This document shows, one piece after another, positions 55,819-64,000 of a stretch of DNA of 64,000 bases. Each line of letters begins with the position of its first letter. Within the stretch, counting starts at the first letter, position 1. Source of the stretch: Bacteroidales bacterium (GTDB lineage Bacteria; Bacteroidota; Bacteroidia; Bacteroidales; VadinHA17); NCBI GenBank assembly GCA_025454815.1, contig JALONR010000001.1, forward strand, positions 1 to 64,000, written 5' to 3'. The position numbers were made by a program, and so were the translations under genes. The notes beneath the pieces were generated by a model. It ran no database searches, was not told the DNA's origin, and saw only the letters and a list, made by a program, of their open reading frames with translations.

Positions 55819-56766
55819 ATGATTGTTAATAACGGTATAATAAAAGAGATCGAAGCACTTAAAAAGGAAAAAAATGCCGTTATCCTTGCTCATTATTACC
55901 AGACATCGGATATACAGGATATAGCAGATTTTATAGGCGACAGCCTTGCGCTTTCACAAAAGGCTGCTGAGACCACAGCTGATATAATCGTATTTGCAGG
56001 GGTGAAATTCATGGCTGAAACTGCGAAGATACTTTCCCCGTCAAAGAAAGTGATAATTCCGGACCTTCTGGCAGGATGCTCCCTCGCAGATTCATGTAAG
56101 AAAGAGGATTTTGAAAAGTTCATCCTTGATAATCCGGGCAGAACGGTAGTAACATATGTGAACACCACTGCTGATATAAAGGCTCTGAGTGATATTGCCT
56201 GCACCTCATCAAACGCAAGGCAGATCATTGAATCACTTCCGGAAGATGAAAAAATCATATTCGGTCCGGACAGAAATCTAGGAAATTACATAAAGAGTCT
56301 TACAGGAAGGGATATTCTTGTGTGGGACGGTGCATGCCACGTTCATGAACAGTTCTCCCTGGAAGCAATACTTAAGCTTAAGGAAGAAAATAAAGGGGCA
56401 AAGATCATTGCCCACCCGGAATGTGAGAAACCGGTGAGGCTTGTTGCTGATTACATAGGTTCAACATCAGGATTGCTTTCATTTGTAAGCCGGGACCAGG
56501 GCAACATATTCATAGTGGCTACTGAACCAGGCATACTTTACCAGATGAAAAAAGCTGAGCCCGGCAAGAAATTCATACCTGCTCCTCCAAAGGATTCTAC
56601 CTGCGGATGCAGCGAATGCAACTTCATGAAGCTTATAACACTTGAAAAGATATATAAATCGCTTAAATTTGAAGAGCCGGAAGTGACGGTTGATCCTGCG
56701 ATAATAGAACGCGCAGCAGTTCCAATTAAAAGAATGCTTGAAATTTCGGCCAAACTGGGATTGTAA
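55819..56766 (+). CDS. nadA: quinolinate synthase
   Basis: The 315-residue protein has the NadA features: Leu-Ala-His-Tyr-Tyr-Gln near the N-terminus, three candidate 4Fe-4S ligands (Cys87 in Gly-Cys-Ser-Leu-Ala, a Cys near 174 in Gly-Ala-Cys-His-Val-His, and the Cys-Gly-Cys-Ser-Glu-Cys cluster near 262) and the Pro-Asp-Arg-Asn-Leu-Gly motif. It condenses iminoaspartate with dihydroxyacetone phosphate to quinolinate in NAD synthesis. The partner nadB is not next to it. It is followed 1 bp later by the MORN gene. Confidence 0.95.
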   Translation: MIVNNGIIKEIEALKKEKNAVILAHYYQTSDIQDIADFIGDSLALSQKAAETTADIIVFAGVKFMAETAKILSPSKKVIIPDLLAGCSLADSCKKEDFEKFILDNPGRTVVTYVNTTADIKALSDIACTSSNARQIIESLPEDEKIIFGPDRNLGNYIKSLTGRDILVWDGACHVHEQFSLEAILKLKEENKGAKIIAHPECEKPVRLVADYIGSTSGLLSFVSRDQGNIFIVATEPGILYQMKKAEPGKKFIPAPPKDSTCGCSECNFMKLITLEKIYKSLKFEEPEVTVDPAIIERAAVPIKRMLEISAKLGL

Positions 56767-56767
56767 A

Positions 56768-58318
56768 ATGAAGAGGGTTTTCCTGACGCTGCTGATATTT
56801 ATTCCTGCCATGTTGTCTGCGCAACAGAATTCTCAGTTGCAGGATGGTTTTCAGCAATTCAGATATCCGAACGGAAATATTTCAAGTGAAGGATTCATAA
56901 GAAACGGCAAACCGGACGGATACTGGAAAAGCTATTATGTAACGGGAGTCCTCAAATCAGAAGGAAAAAGAACCAGCTTTCTTCTTGACAGCATCTGGGT
57001 TTTCTATGACCAGTCGGGAGACACCACGGAAAAGATAAGTTACCTTCTTGGCAAGAGAAATGGTTATTCAATCAAATATCAGAAGGATCCTCTTGCCGGT
57101 CTCTACGTACATTCAGCTGAGCTTTATGCCGGTGACAAGAAAGAGGGTGTAGCCCGGATATTTTATCCTGACGGAAAGGTTAAGCAAACCATTCCCTATT
57201 CTGACGGAAAGAAAGAAGGGCTTTCACGTGAATATGACCCCGAAGGGAGAATAGTCACACTGCTGGAGTACAATAATGATTTCCTTATAAGCCGGGAAAG
57301 GATAAACCGTACTGATGCAAACGGAATGAAACAGGGAGAGTGGCTCGAGTTTTATCCTGACGGAAGCATAAAGACCGAGCGCAACTACCGTGATGACATG
57401 CTGCATGGCTATTATAAGGAATATGACGTCAGAGGCCGGCTCCTCGTGACGCTTCTCTATGACAACGGCAAGATAACCGGAACCGAGGCAGACAACAGTG
57501 CTGAGATAGACATAGTAAACCGTTATGATGAATCAGGAAGACTGATTTACTCGGGTCCTTACAAGGAAGGAATACCGGTTGGCATACACCGTGAATACAA
57601 TACCGACGGAACAATCATTAATTCAAAGATTTACAATGACAACGGCGTGCTTATCTCAGAGGGCATTGTCGATGCCGAAGGAAACCGCTCTGGATCATGG
57701 AAGGATTTTTCCGCAGACGGGAAAGTGATAGCCGAAGGAAACTATACGGCAAACAGGAGAAGCGGAGCCTGGAAATTCTATAACAGCCAGGGAAGGCTTG
57801 AACAGGCGGGCTCTTACAGCAACGGACGTATCGACGGTACATGGCGCTGGTATTATCCGGGCGGAGAGTTGCTTCGCGAAGAGGATTATTTCCAGGGAAG
57901 AAGAGACGGCAGTTACACCGAATACACACGAACAGGAGAAATTATAGCCAGCGGCACCTTCGCCGATGGTGAAAGGAACGGATTATGGAAAGTCACCACG
58001 GGTGATAATACCGAAGAGGGAGAATACCTTCTCGGCCTTATGAACGGAGAATGGAAATCGTATTATCCTGACGGGAAACTGAGGTTTAAGGGCCAGTACA
58101 GGCAGGGCAATCCCGACGGCCGTCATATACTTTATTATGAGAACGGAAGGATGAAGGAGGACAGGTATTACAGGAACGGATTACGCACCAGGACCTGGAA
58201 GAAATACGATGAACTTGGCGAGGTCATCCTTACCATAAATTACCGTGATGATGTTGAGACAAGCATTAACGGCGTACCCGTAAACCTGCCGGAAAGCAGT
58301 GTCAGGCGTATCAAATAA
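56768..58318 (+). CDS. secreted MORN-repeat (YwqK-type) protein
   Basis: The 516-residue protein has a signal peptide (cut after Leu-Ser-Ala-Gln). About 15 repeats of roughly 22 residues follow, with the pattern Tyr-X-X-Gly-X-Leu/Lys, Gly-X-Trp-X-X-Tyr and Asp-Gly-Lys, typical of MORN_2/YwqK proteins. The start at 56768 lies 1 bp after the nadA stop and yields the signal peptide; the longer frame from 56738 overlaps nadA. It is secreted, so the cytoplasmic antitoxin role of YwqK is unlikely. The function is unknown. RuvB starts 7 bp later. Confidence 0.85.
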   Translation: MKRVFLTLLIFIPAMLSAQQNSQLQDGFQQFRYPNGNISSEGFIRNGKPDGYWKSYYVTGVLKSEGKRTSFLLDSIWVFYDQSGDTTEKISYLLGKRNGYSIKYQKDPLAGLYVHSAELYAGDKKEGVARIFYPDGKVKQTIPYSDGKKEGLSREYDPEGRIVTLLEYNNDFLISRERINRTDANGMKQGEWLEFYPDGSIKTERNYRDDMLHGYYKEYDVRGRLLVTLLYDNGKITGTEADNSAEIDIVNRYDESGRLIYSGPYKEGIPVGIHREYNTDGTIINSKIYNDNGVLISEGIVDAEGNRSGSWKDFSADGKVIAEGNYTANRRSGAWKFYNSQGRLEQAGSYSNGRIDGTWRWYYPGGELLREEDYFQGRRDGSYTEYTRTGEIIASGTFADGERNGLWKVTTGDNTEEGEYLLGLMNGEWKSYYPDGKLRFKGQYRQGNPDGRHILYYENGRMKEDRYYRNGLRTRTWKKYDELGEVILTINYRDDVETSINGVPVNLPESSVRRIK

Positions 58319-58325
58319 ATCATTG

Positions 58326-59345
58326 ATGGACGAGCAGTTCAACCTGAGAAAAGAGATTACCCTGGCAGGAGATGCGGAACTGGAAAAACAGCTGCGGCCG
58401 TTGTCCTTTGCCGATTTCAAGGGGCAACAGCGGATAACCGATAACCTGAGCATCTTTGTAACGGCAGCACTGCAGCGCGGCGAAGCTCTTGACCATGTGC
58501 TCCTTCACGGTCCTCCCGGGCTTGGAAAAACAACACTTGCTGCAATTATTTCAAACGAACTTAAAGTCAAGCTTAAGATCACCTCCGGGCCGGTGCTTGA
58601 TAAGCCGGGTGACCTGGCAGGATTGCTTACAAGCCTGGATGAGGGGGACGTGCTCTTCATTGACGAGATTCACCGCCTGCACCCCGTGGTTGAGGAGTAT
58701 CTCTACTCAGCCATGGAGGATTATCAGATTGACATAATGATAGACAAGGGCCCCGGTGCCCGGTCTGTACAGCTTAAACTGAATCCCTTTACACTCATCG
58801 GTGCCACAACCCGCTCCGGCCTCCTGACAAGCCCCCTGCGCGCCCGCTTTGGGATAAAGTTTCATCTGGAATATTATGATACACCGGTTCTCCGGGGTAT
58901 AGTAAAGAGATCGGCTTCCATTATGAGTGTGGCGATTAATGAGAATGCAGCTGCAGAAATAGCATCGCGCAGCAGGGGCACACCCAGGATAGCAAACTCA
59001 CTGCTGAGAAGGGTCAGGGACTTTGCACAGGTGAAGGGCAGTGGCGCCATTGACCTTGAGATAACCCGCTATGCACTTGAAGCTTTGAACATTGACAAGC
59101 ACGGCCTGGATGAGATGGACAACCGGATTCTGAGAACAATCATCGATAAATTCAGGGGCGGACCGGTCGGACTGACCAACGTGGCCACTGCCGTGGGAGA
59201 AGAGAGCGGTACTATTGAAGAGGTCTATGAGCCATTTCTCATCAAGGAAGGATACATAAAACGGACACCCAGGGGCCGCGAGGCAACAGAACTGGCATAC
59301 CGCCATCTTGGAATAGTAAAGGGACGGGAAGAAACCCTTTTCTGA
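58326..59345 (+). CDS. ruvB: Holliday junction branch migration ATPase RuvB
   Basis: The 339-residue protein starts near Met-Asp-Glu-Gln-Phe and carries Leu-Arg-Pro-Leu-Ser-Phe-Ala-Asp-Phe. It has Walker A (Gly-Pro-Pro-Gly-Leu-Gly-Lys-Thr-Thr, near residue 62), Walker B with Asp-Glu-Ile-His-Arg-Leu near 115, sensor Gly-Ala-Thr-Thr-Arg-Ser-Gly, and the winged C-terminal domain ending Gly-Arg-Glu-Ala-Thr-Glu. It drives branch migration with RuvA. RuvA and RuvC are not adjacent. The ATG at 58326 gives the usual length. Confidence 0.97.
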   Translation: MDEQFNLRKEITLAGDAELEKQLRPLSFADFKGQQRITDNLSIFVTAALQRGEALDHVLLHGPPGLGKTTLAAIISNELKVKLKITSGPVLDKPGDLAGLLTSLDEGDVLFIDEIHRLHPVVEEYLYSAMEDYQIDIMIDKGPGARSVQLKLNPFTLIGATTRSGLLTSPLRARFGIKFHLEYYDTPVLRGIVKRSASIMSVAINENAAAEIASRSRGTPRIANSLLRRVRDFAQVKGSGAIDLEITRYALEALNIDKHGLDEMDNRILRTIIDKFRGGPVGLTNVATAVGEESGTIEEVYEPFLIKEGYIKRTPRGREATELAYRHLGIVKGREETLF

Positions 59346-59414
59346 AAGGCAGGCATCAACAGGCAGGATACTGCCAGTACAGCATTCATTCGCAGATTTG
59401 ACGGGGGTTCCGGG

Positions 59415-60116
59415 TCAGGAGCTTATCTTCTCAAGCCCCTTCTGATCTATAATCTTGATCTTTCGGCCGTTAAGCTCAATAAGCCGGTCACTCTTGAATT
59501 CGGAAAGAAGACGGATCACAGATTCCGTGGCAGTACCAACAATGTTGGCGAGCTCTTCGCGGGTAAGAGAGATACGCAGGTACTTCTGATCATCAAGACC
59601 AAAGTCCTTAACCAGGCTCAGCAGCACTTCGGCAACCCTCTCCCTTACCGTTTTCTGTGCTATATCCGTAATATATGAATTCGCCTCAGCGAGCTCGTGA
59701 CAGGTCAGCTTAACCACCTCAAAGGCAAAGGCCGGATTGGTCTTGACAAACTGGATAAGCAGCTCAGAGGGTATAAAACACACCTGGCAATCCTCTATCA
59801 CCTTGGCCGATGTGCATGCCGGTTCATTGCTCAGTACGGACCTGTATGCAATTATTTCACCTTTTCGCGCAAAGCGGATTATCTGTTCCTTGCCGTCAAC
59901 GCCGGTTTTGAAGACTTTAATAATGCCTGAATTGATACAATAGAAACCGCTTATGCGGTTACCCTCATGGTAGAGTATGTCGCCCCTCCTGTAACGCCTG
60001 AAATCCTTCTCAAAATTCAGCCTGTCGGTTTCATCCCTTGTAAGGAAACGGAAAACCGAACTGGTTTCAAATGCGCATTTGTCACAGAATGCTATGGTAT
60101 AGTCATGCTGTTTCAT
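59415..60116 (-). CDS. Crp/Fnr-family transcriptional regulator
   Basis: The 233-residue protein has a cyclic-nucleotide-type sensor domain (about 30-130, Tyr-His-Glu-Gly and Gly-Glu-Ile-Ile-Ala-Tyr). A Crp-type helix-turn-helix follows (about 185-220, Leu-Thr-Arg-Glu-Glu-Leu-Ala-Asn-Ile-Val-Gly-Thr-Ala-Thr-Glu-Ser-Val). The N-terminal Cys11-X2-Cys14 plus later Cys residues might bind a cluster, but the FNR spacing is not complete. The ligand and targets are unknown; FNR-type control of qNor or RIC is possible. Confidence 0.88.
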   Translation of the reverse strand: MKQHDYTIAFCDKCAFETSSVFRFLTRDETDRLNFEKDFRRYRRGDILYHEGNRISGFYCINSGIIKVFKTGVDGKEQIIRFARKGEIIAYRSVLSNEPACTSAKVIEDCQVCFIPSELLIQFVKTNPAFAFEVVKLTCHELAEANSYITDIAQKTVRERVAEVLLSLVKDFGLDDQKYLRISLTREELANIVGTATESVIRLLSEFKSDRLIELNGRKIKIIDQKGLEKISS

Positions 60117-60162
60117 TTCTCCGGCAATTAGGATGACAAAGGTGGTTATTAATTCCTGAATT

Positions 60163-61206
60163 TCATAAAATTTCGGTTCTGAACTGGTTCAGGAACCTTA
60201 TATCGTTTTCAAAATAGAGTCTCAGGTCATTTACGCCGTATTTGAGCATGGTGGCCCTTTCTATTCCCATTCCGAATGCATAGCCTGTATATTTCACAGA
60301 ATCAATGCCGCAGGCTTCCAGCACATTCGGGTCAACCATTCCGCAGCCAAGAAGCTCCAGCCATCCGGTTCCCTTGCAGACGTTACATCCTTTTCCGCCG
60401 CAGATATTGCAGCTGATATCCATCTCGGCAGAGGGCTCGGTAAAGGGGAAGAAAGATGGTCTCAGCCTGATCTGCACACCCTCTCCGAACAACTCGGTGG
60501 CAAAATAGAGCAGGGTTTGCTTCAGGTCGGCAAATGATACATTCTCTGCCACATACAAACCCTCAACCTGGTGAAAGATGCAATGTGCACGGGCTGAAAC
60601 CGCCTCATTACGGAAAACACGTCCGGGAGAAATGGTGCGGATTGGAGGCGCCTGGTTTTCCATCACCCTTACCTGGACCGATGAGGTGTGGGTGCGCAGA
60701 AGCACATCATGCGGATCAGACTCCGTGCCGGACTTCTTTTCGATATAGAATGTGTCCTGCATATCACGGGCCGGATGATCACCGGCAAAATTGAGCATCG
60801 TGAAGACATGATTGTCGTCCTCTATTTCCGGCCCCTCGGATACCGTGAAACCAATACGGCTGAAGATGTCTATAATCTCATTGCGTACGATAGAGATCGG
60901 ATGACGGGTCCCTTCACCGAAAGGAAATGCCGGCATGCTGAGGTCGGTTGCAGAATGAATCGTCTCAGCCATTGAAAGGCGCTCCCTGTATTCACTGTAT
61001 TTATCAGTGGCCAGTTGCTTAAGTTCATTCAGAAGCTGGCCGGTTTCCCTCTTTGCTTCGGGCGGCACTGACCTGAAATCGTCAAACAGGAGGGAAATTT
61101 TCCCCTTCTTGCTCAGGAACGCAATCCTGAACTGTTCCAGTGCAGCCTCATCCCCTATCTGGTACTCCTCTGCTTCCCTCCTTAAATCTGCAATCCTCTC
61201 CTTCAT
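60163..61206 (-). CDS. pheS: phenylalanyl-tRNA synthetase alpha subunit
   Basis: The 347-residue protein has the N-terminal coiled coil, then the class II motifs: motif 2 near Arg-Val-Phe-Arg-Asn-Glu, and motif 3 in Phe-Gly-Met-Gly-Ile-Glu-Arg. A Cys-X2-Cys-X4-Cys-X2-Cys stretch before Gly-Cys-Gly-Met-Val is typical of the Bacteroidota form and may bind zinc. It charges tRNA-Phe together with the beta subunit, which is not in the window. It follows the cyclophilin gene by 14 bp. Confidence 0.95.
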   Translation of the reverse strand: MKERIADLRREAEEYQIGDEAALEQFRIAFLSKKGKISLLFDDFRSVPPEAKRETGQLLNELKQLATDKYSEYRERLSMAETIHSATDLSMPAFPFGEGTRHPISIVRNEIIDIFSRIGFTVSEGPEIEDDNHVFTMLNFAGDHPARDMQDTFYIEKKSGTESDPHDVLLRTHTSSVQVRVMENQAPPIRTISPGRVFRNEAVSARAHCIFHQVEGLYVAENVSFADLKQTLLYFATELFGEGVQIRLRPSFFPFTEPSAEMDISCNICGGKGCNVCKGTGWLELLGCGMVDPNVLEACGIDSVKYTGYAFGMGIERATMLKYGVNDLRLYFENDIRFLNQFRTEIL

Positions 61207-61220
61207 CTTGAAACTCCGGG

Positions 61221-62018
61221 TTATTTAATGATTCTTACTTTCAGGATTCTGATATCCTGCACTGGCCTGTCTGTCATATCTGTAGCTGTTGATGCAATGG
61301 CGTCAACCACCTCCATCCCTTCCAGGACCTCGCCGAAGACGGTATAGGCGCCGTCAAGAAAGGGCGTGCCCCCTTCTGATTTGTAAGCGTTCCTGCGATT
61401 CTCCGGCATCACATATGGTCCGGCCTCTTCCATGGCTTCATATGCCTTTATTATTGCATTCTGCTGTATTTCGTCCTCAGAGACGGGACCACCGCTTTGT
61501 TCTGCCTCCCTGCGAAGGTCAAGGAGCGCCTTGTTGTAAAGATACTGCCTGCGGTTGTATTCGATGCGCTGAACGGTTGCAGACAGGTCTTCATCATTGT
61601 AAACCTTCCCCTGCACAATGTAAAACTGAGTCCCGGAAGAGTTTCTCTCAGGATTCACGTCATCACCCATACGGGCAGCAGCTACCGCTCCCCTCCTGTG
61701 GAAAAGAGAATCATTGATCTCAGCAGGAATGGTGTAATCATCACTTATTAACGATGAATCCTGGCGGGTGGATCCGTCACCGGTCTGAATCATGAAATCC
61801 CTGATGACACGGTGAAAGGTCACACCGTCATAAAAGCCACTCTCGGCCAGTTTGATGAAATTGTCACGGTGAAGCGGAGTGAGGTCGGAAAGAGATATCA
61901 GTATATCTCCTTCGGTTGTCTTGATCTCGGCACGAATCCCTTTTTTGCCGCTGGTTGAACAGCCGGCAATAACCAGTACGGCAACCAGTGACAGCACGAA
62001 GCGTAATGAAGTCCTCAT
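61221..62018 (-). CDS. cyclophilin-type peptidyl-prolyl isomerase lipoprotein
   Basis: The 265-residue protein has a lipoprotein signal peptide (lipobox ending Val-Ile-Ala-Gly-Cys). The cyclophilin core has Phe-His-Arg-Val-Ile-Arg-Asp-Phe-Met-Ile-Gln-Thr-Gly-Asp-Gly and Ser-Gly-Thr-Gln-Phe-Tyr. A helical insertion of about 70 residues (near residues 135-205) lies before the final strands (Val-Phe-Gly-Glu-Val). It helps fold proteins in the periplasm. It shares a divergent promoter region with the flippase gene and is probably cotranscribed with pheS. Confidence 0.9.
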   Translation of the reverse strand: MRTSLRFVLSLVAVLVIAGCSTSGKKGIRAEIKTTEGDILISLSDLTPLHRDNFIKLAESGFYDGVTFHRVIRDFMIQTGDGSTRQDSSLISDDYTIPAEINDSLFHRRGAVAAARMGDDVNPERNSSGTQFYIVQGKVYNDEDLSATVQRIEYNRRQYLYNKALLDLRREAEQSGGPVSEDEIQQNAIIKAYEAMEEAGPYVMPENRRNAYKSEGGTPFLDGAYTVFGEVLEGMEVVDAIASTATDMTDRPVQDIRILKVRIIK

Positions 62019-62039
62019 TTTCTTTTATTTTACGAATGA

Positions 62040-62055
62040 CAAAGATATATATTTG
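62040..62055. promoter_or_regulatory. back-to-back divergent -7 boxes
   Basis: 62048-62055 reads TATATTTG for the flippase gene (+), and 62040-62047 on the minus strand reads TATCTTTG for the cyclophilin gene. Both match TAnnTTTG and they abut without a gap, so two RNA polymerases cannot occupy both at once. Confidence 0.65.
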
Positions 62056-62070
62056 CAGTAAGAGTTAAGC

Positions 62071-63543
62071 ATGAACGATATACGCAAACTTGCGGGCCAG
62101 ACCGTCATATACGGATTCGGAACGGTAGTCCCGCGATTTCTTAACTACGCCCTCCTCACGCCTTTTTATACACGTATTCTTGGCCTCGAGCAGTACGGCG
62201 TTGTCACCGAGCTATATGCCTGGATGGTCCTGGCCCTGGTAATACTCACCTATGGCATGGAGACCACATATTTCAGGTTTGCCGGCAAAAAAGGTCCCGC
62301 TGGTGAAGTTTACGGTACCGCCCTGATAAGCCTTTTCACAACTTCTGCCCTGTTCCTGCTGGCAATCTCGCTTTTCATTGACCCTGTATCCGGTTTCCTG
62401 GGGTATGAAAAGCACCCTGAATACATCAGTATGTTTGCATGGATAGTTGCCATTGATGCTTTTTCGGCAATACCGTTTGCATGGTTGCGGAACAATAACA
62501 GGCCTACGGTCTTCAGTGCACTTAAGATCATAAATGTGCTGGTGACAATCGTTATAGCTTTTTTCTTTCTGAAGGCAGCCCCTTCCATTGCGGAAAAAGG
62601 GCACGGCTGGATTTACAAAATCTGGAACCCTGATTTCCAGGTGGGATATGTCTTTGTGGCGAACCTGGCAGGCTCAGCCATCACGCTTGTCTGCCTTCTT
62701 CCTTTCATTTTCAGGATAAAGCCTGTTTTTGACAGGAAACTCCTGGTAAAGATGCTCTCATACAGCTGGCCGCTGCTGATTGGCGGCATGGCCGGCTCAC
62801 TCAACGAAGTGCTTGACAAAATCCTCCTTCGCAGGCTTATAGGCGGTGCAGAAGGCCTTGCCACAGTCGGGCTTTACGGAGCCGGATACAAAGTTGGTGT
62901 ACTTATGTCTCTCTTCATACAGATGTATCGCTTTGCGGCAGAACCCTTCTTCTTTGAGAAGGCGGGAAGCAGGGATGCGAAAGAGACATATGCCGTTACA
63001 ATGAAGTATTTCGTAATAACGGCACTGATACTCTTCCTGGGCATAAACCTCTATCCGGAAGCAGTGAGGATACTCATCGGGGAGGATTTCCGGGAATCAC
63101 TCATCGTTGTGCCAATCGTCAGCATGGGATATCTCCTGCTGGGTATCTTTATTAACCAGAGCATCTGGTACAAGGTTGATGACAAAACAATATACGGTGC
63201 CTGGATAACATTTGTGGGAGTAATCGTAACCGTGGCGGTGAACGTCATTTTCGTCCCACGGTTTGGATATATTGCTGCCGCCTGGGCTCACATCGCCTGC
63301 TATCTTTCAATGGTAATAGTATCATATTTTGTGGGGCAGAAGTTTTACCCGATAAAATACGAAACAGGAAAAATATTTGTTTATATCATTCTCGCCATCG
63401 CATTGCTCTTTGTTTCAGGACTGCTGTCAGGGGAAAACAAAATCCTCAATGCTGCCCTTGACACTTTGTTGCTTTTAAGTTTCTTTGCCGTTGCTGAGAT
63501 CAGGGATAAATTCTTTACGTTATTGTTTAAAAGAGGAAAATGA
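62071..63543 (+). CDS. polysaccharide flippase (Wzx/MATE-like)
   Basis: The 490-residue protein is hydrophobic throughout, with about 14 helices. The start motif ([14 protein letters not shown]) and the helix motif [10 protein letters not shown] are those of lipid-linked oligosaccharide exporters. It is likely to flip an undecaprenyl-linked sugar across the inner membrane. It has its own promoter, about 15 nt before the ATG, and overlaps dut by 4 bp. Confidence 0.88.
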   Translation: MNDIRKLAGQTVIYGFGTVVPRFLNYALLTPFYTRILGLEQYGVVTELYAWMVLALVILTYGMETTYFRFAGKKGPAGEVYGTALISLFTTSALFLLAISLFIDPVSGFLGYEKHPEYISMFAWIVAIDAFSAIPFAWLRNNNRPTVFSALKIINVLVTIVIAFFFLKAAPSIAEKGHGWIYKIWNPDFQVGYVFVANLAGSAITLVCLLPFIFRIKPVFDRKLLVKMLSYSWPLLIGGMAGSLNEVLDKILLRRLIGGAEGLATVGLYGAGYKVGVLMSLFIQMYRFAAEPFFFEKAGSRDAKETYAVTMKYFVITALILFLGINLYPEAVRILIGEDFRESLIVVPIVSMGYLLLGIFINQSIWYKVDDKTIYGAWITFVGVIVTVAVNVIFVPRFGYIAAAWAHIACYLSMVIVSYFVGQKFYPIKYETGKIFVYIILAIALLFVSGLLSGENKILNAALDTLLLLSFFAVAEIRDKFFTLLFKRGK

Positions 63544-63974
63544 AAATCAGGATAGTAAACAAATCATCACATCCGCTTCCGGCATATGAAACGGCCCATT
63601 CGGCCGGGATGGACCTGCGGGCCTTCACCGGTGAGCCGGTCAGCCTGAAGCCGATGGAACGCCGGCTGATACCAACCGGACTTTATATTGAATTACCGGA
63701 AGGATACGAGGCCCAGGTAAGACCCAGGAGCGGCCTCGCACTGAAGCACGGAATCACCGTGCTTAATTCTCCCGGTACCATAGATGCCGACTACAGGGGC
63801 GAAATAGGTGTTATTCTGATAAACCTGTCCGGGAAGGAATTCACCGTCAATGATGGTGACCGGATAGCTCAGATGATTGTCGCACGTCATGAAAAAGCAG
63901 AACTTATAAATACTGAGGAGATTGACCAGACAATAAGAGGGGAAGGGGGATTCGGACATTCAGGGAGAAGATGA
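63540..63974 (+). CDS. dut: dUTPase
   Basis: The 144-residue protein has the five trimeric dUTPase motifs: Ala-Gly-Met-Asp-Leu-Arg-Ala; Pro-Arg-Ser-Gly-Leu-Ala; Gly-Thr-Ile-Asp-Ala-Asp-Tyr-Arg-Gly; Arg-Ile-Ala-Gln-Met-Ile; and Arg-Gly-Glu-Gly-Gly-Phe-Gly-His. It hydrolyses dUTP to dUMP. It overlaps the flippase stop by 4 bp, and the following gene overlaps its stop (ATGA), so the three are coupled. Confidence 0.97.
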   Translation: MKIRIVNKSSHPLPAYETAHSAGMDLRAFTGEPVSLKPMERRLIPTGLYIELPEGYEAQVRPRSGLALKHGITVLNSPGTIDADYRGEIGVILINLSGKEFTVNDGDRIAQMIVARHEKAELINTEEIDQTIRGEGGFGHSGRR

Positions 63975-64000
63975 GAAGAAGCGTAATACTGGTCATATTC
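63971..64000 (+). CDS. start of a secreted or membrane protein (partial)
   Basis: ATG at 63971 overlaps the dut stop (ATGA). The first ten residues (Met-Arg-Arg-Ser followed by Val-Ile-Leu-Val-Ile-Phe) look like a signal peptide or membrane start. The rest lies outside the window. Confidence 0.5.
   Translation, partial: MRRSVILVIF

Overview
The window reads as chromosome from a member of the Bacteroidota, most likely a Bacteroidales/Marinilabiliales-type marine or sediment bacterium. The evidence is Bacteroidota-type promoters (TTTG about 18-19 nt upstream of TAnnTTTG), type IX secretion (T9SS) C-terminal sorting domains, DUF4402-type secreted proteins, a TonB-type OMP_b-brl outer-membrane protein, YwqK/MORN proteins and a PepSY-TM protein. 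Weak Shine-Dalgarno sites are common. No taxonomic marker such as rRNA is present, so the genus is not claimed.

Layout. 1-6670 (+): the end of an OmpA-family gene, then a run of secreted proteins of unknown function (one frameshifted), ending in an Hcp-fold-like protein with a signal peptide. 6670-7200: a decayed T9SS-type gene and a precise 3' half of a tRNA-Met(CAT) followed by a terminator, which looks like the far end (att scar) of an integrated element. 7380-12410: a CrtI-like flavoprotein, a PepSY-TM protein with an Rrf2 regulator, and divergently a RIC (iron-sulfur repair) protein with a second hemerythrin-like protein, with an inverted repeat over the promoter. 12395-15127: a GH17 glucanase lipoprotein and a GPH-type sugar symporter. 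15318-15466: a 41-bp tandem repeat. 15540-21211: pirin, a small T9SS-CTD protein and a 1314-residue protein with 14 MopE-like Asp/Cys motifs. 21405-23669: quinol-dependent nitric oxide reductase, which together with RIC and the Rrf2 regulator suggests an NO-defence or denitrification capacity. 23793-33020: a secreted esterase, a TonB-like barrel protein, envelope proteins, an OYE flavoprotein, a cation/proton antiporter and endonuclease IV.

The most unusual region is 33036-50287 (minus strand), six tightly packed genes: two DUF4402 pilin-like subunits, a PapD-like chaperone, a 3696-residue adhesin with a T9SS sorting domain, a third DUF4402 subunit, and an outer-membrane usher-like protein fused at its C-terminus to three SPOR (peptidoglycan-binding) domains. 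The gene order and the family resemblances point to a chaperone-usher-like surface-fibre system in Bacteroidota, interlocked with a T9SS adhesin. I know of no description of this combination.

50472-64000 is mostly housekeeping: a PurF-like amidotransferase lacking the N-terminal Cys, a coiled-coil membrane protein, HemW, VanZ-like, an Rrf2 regulator, RpiB, NadA, a MORN-repeat protein, RuvB, a Crp/Fnr regulator, PheS, a cyclophilin lipoprotein, a polysaccharide flippase, dUTPase, and the first codons of a further secreted protein.
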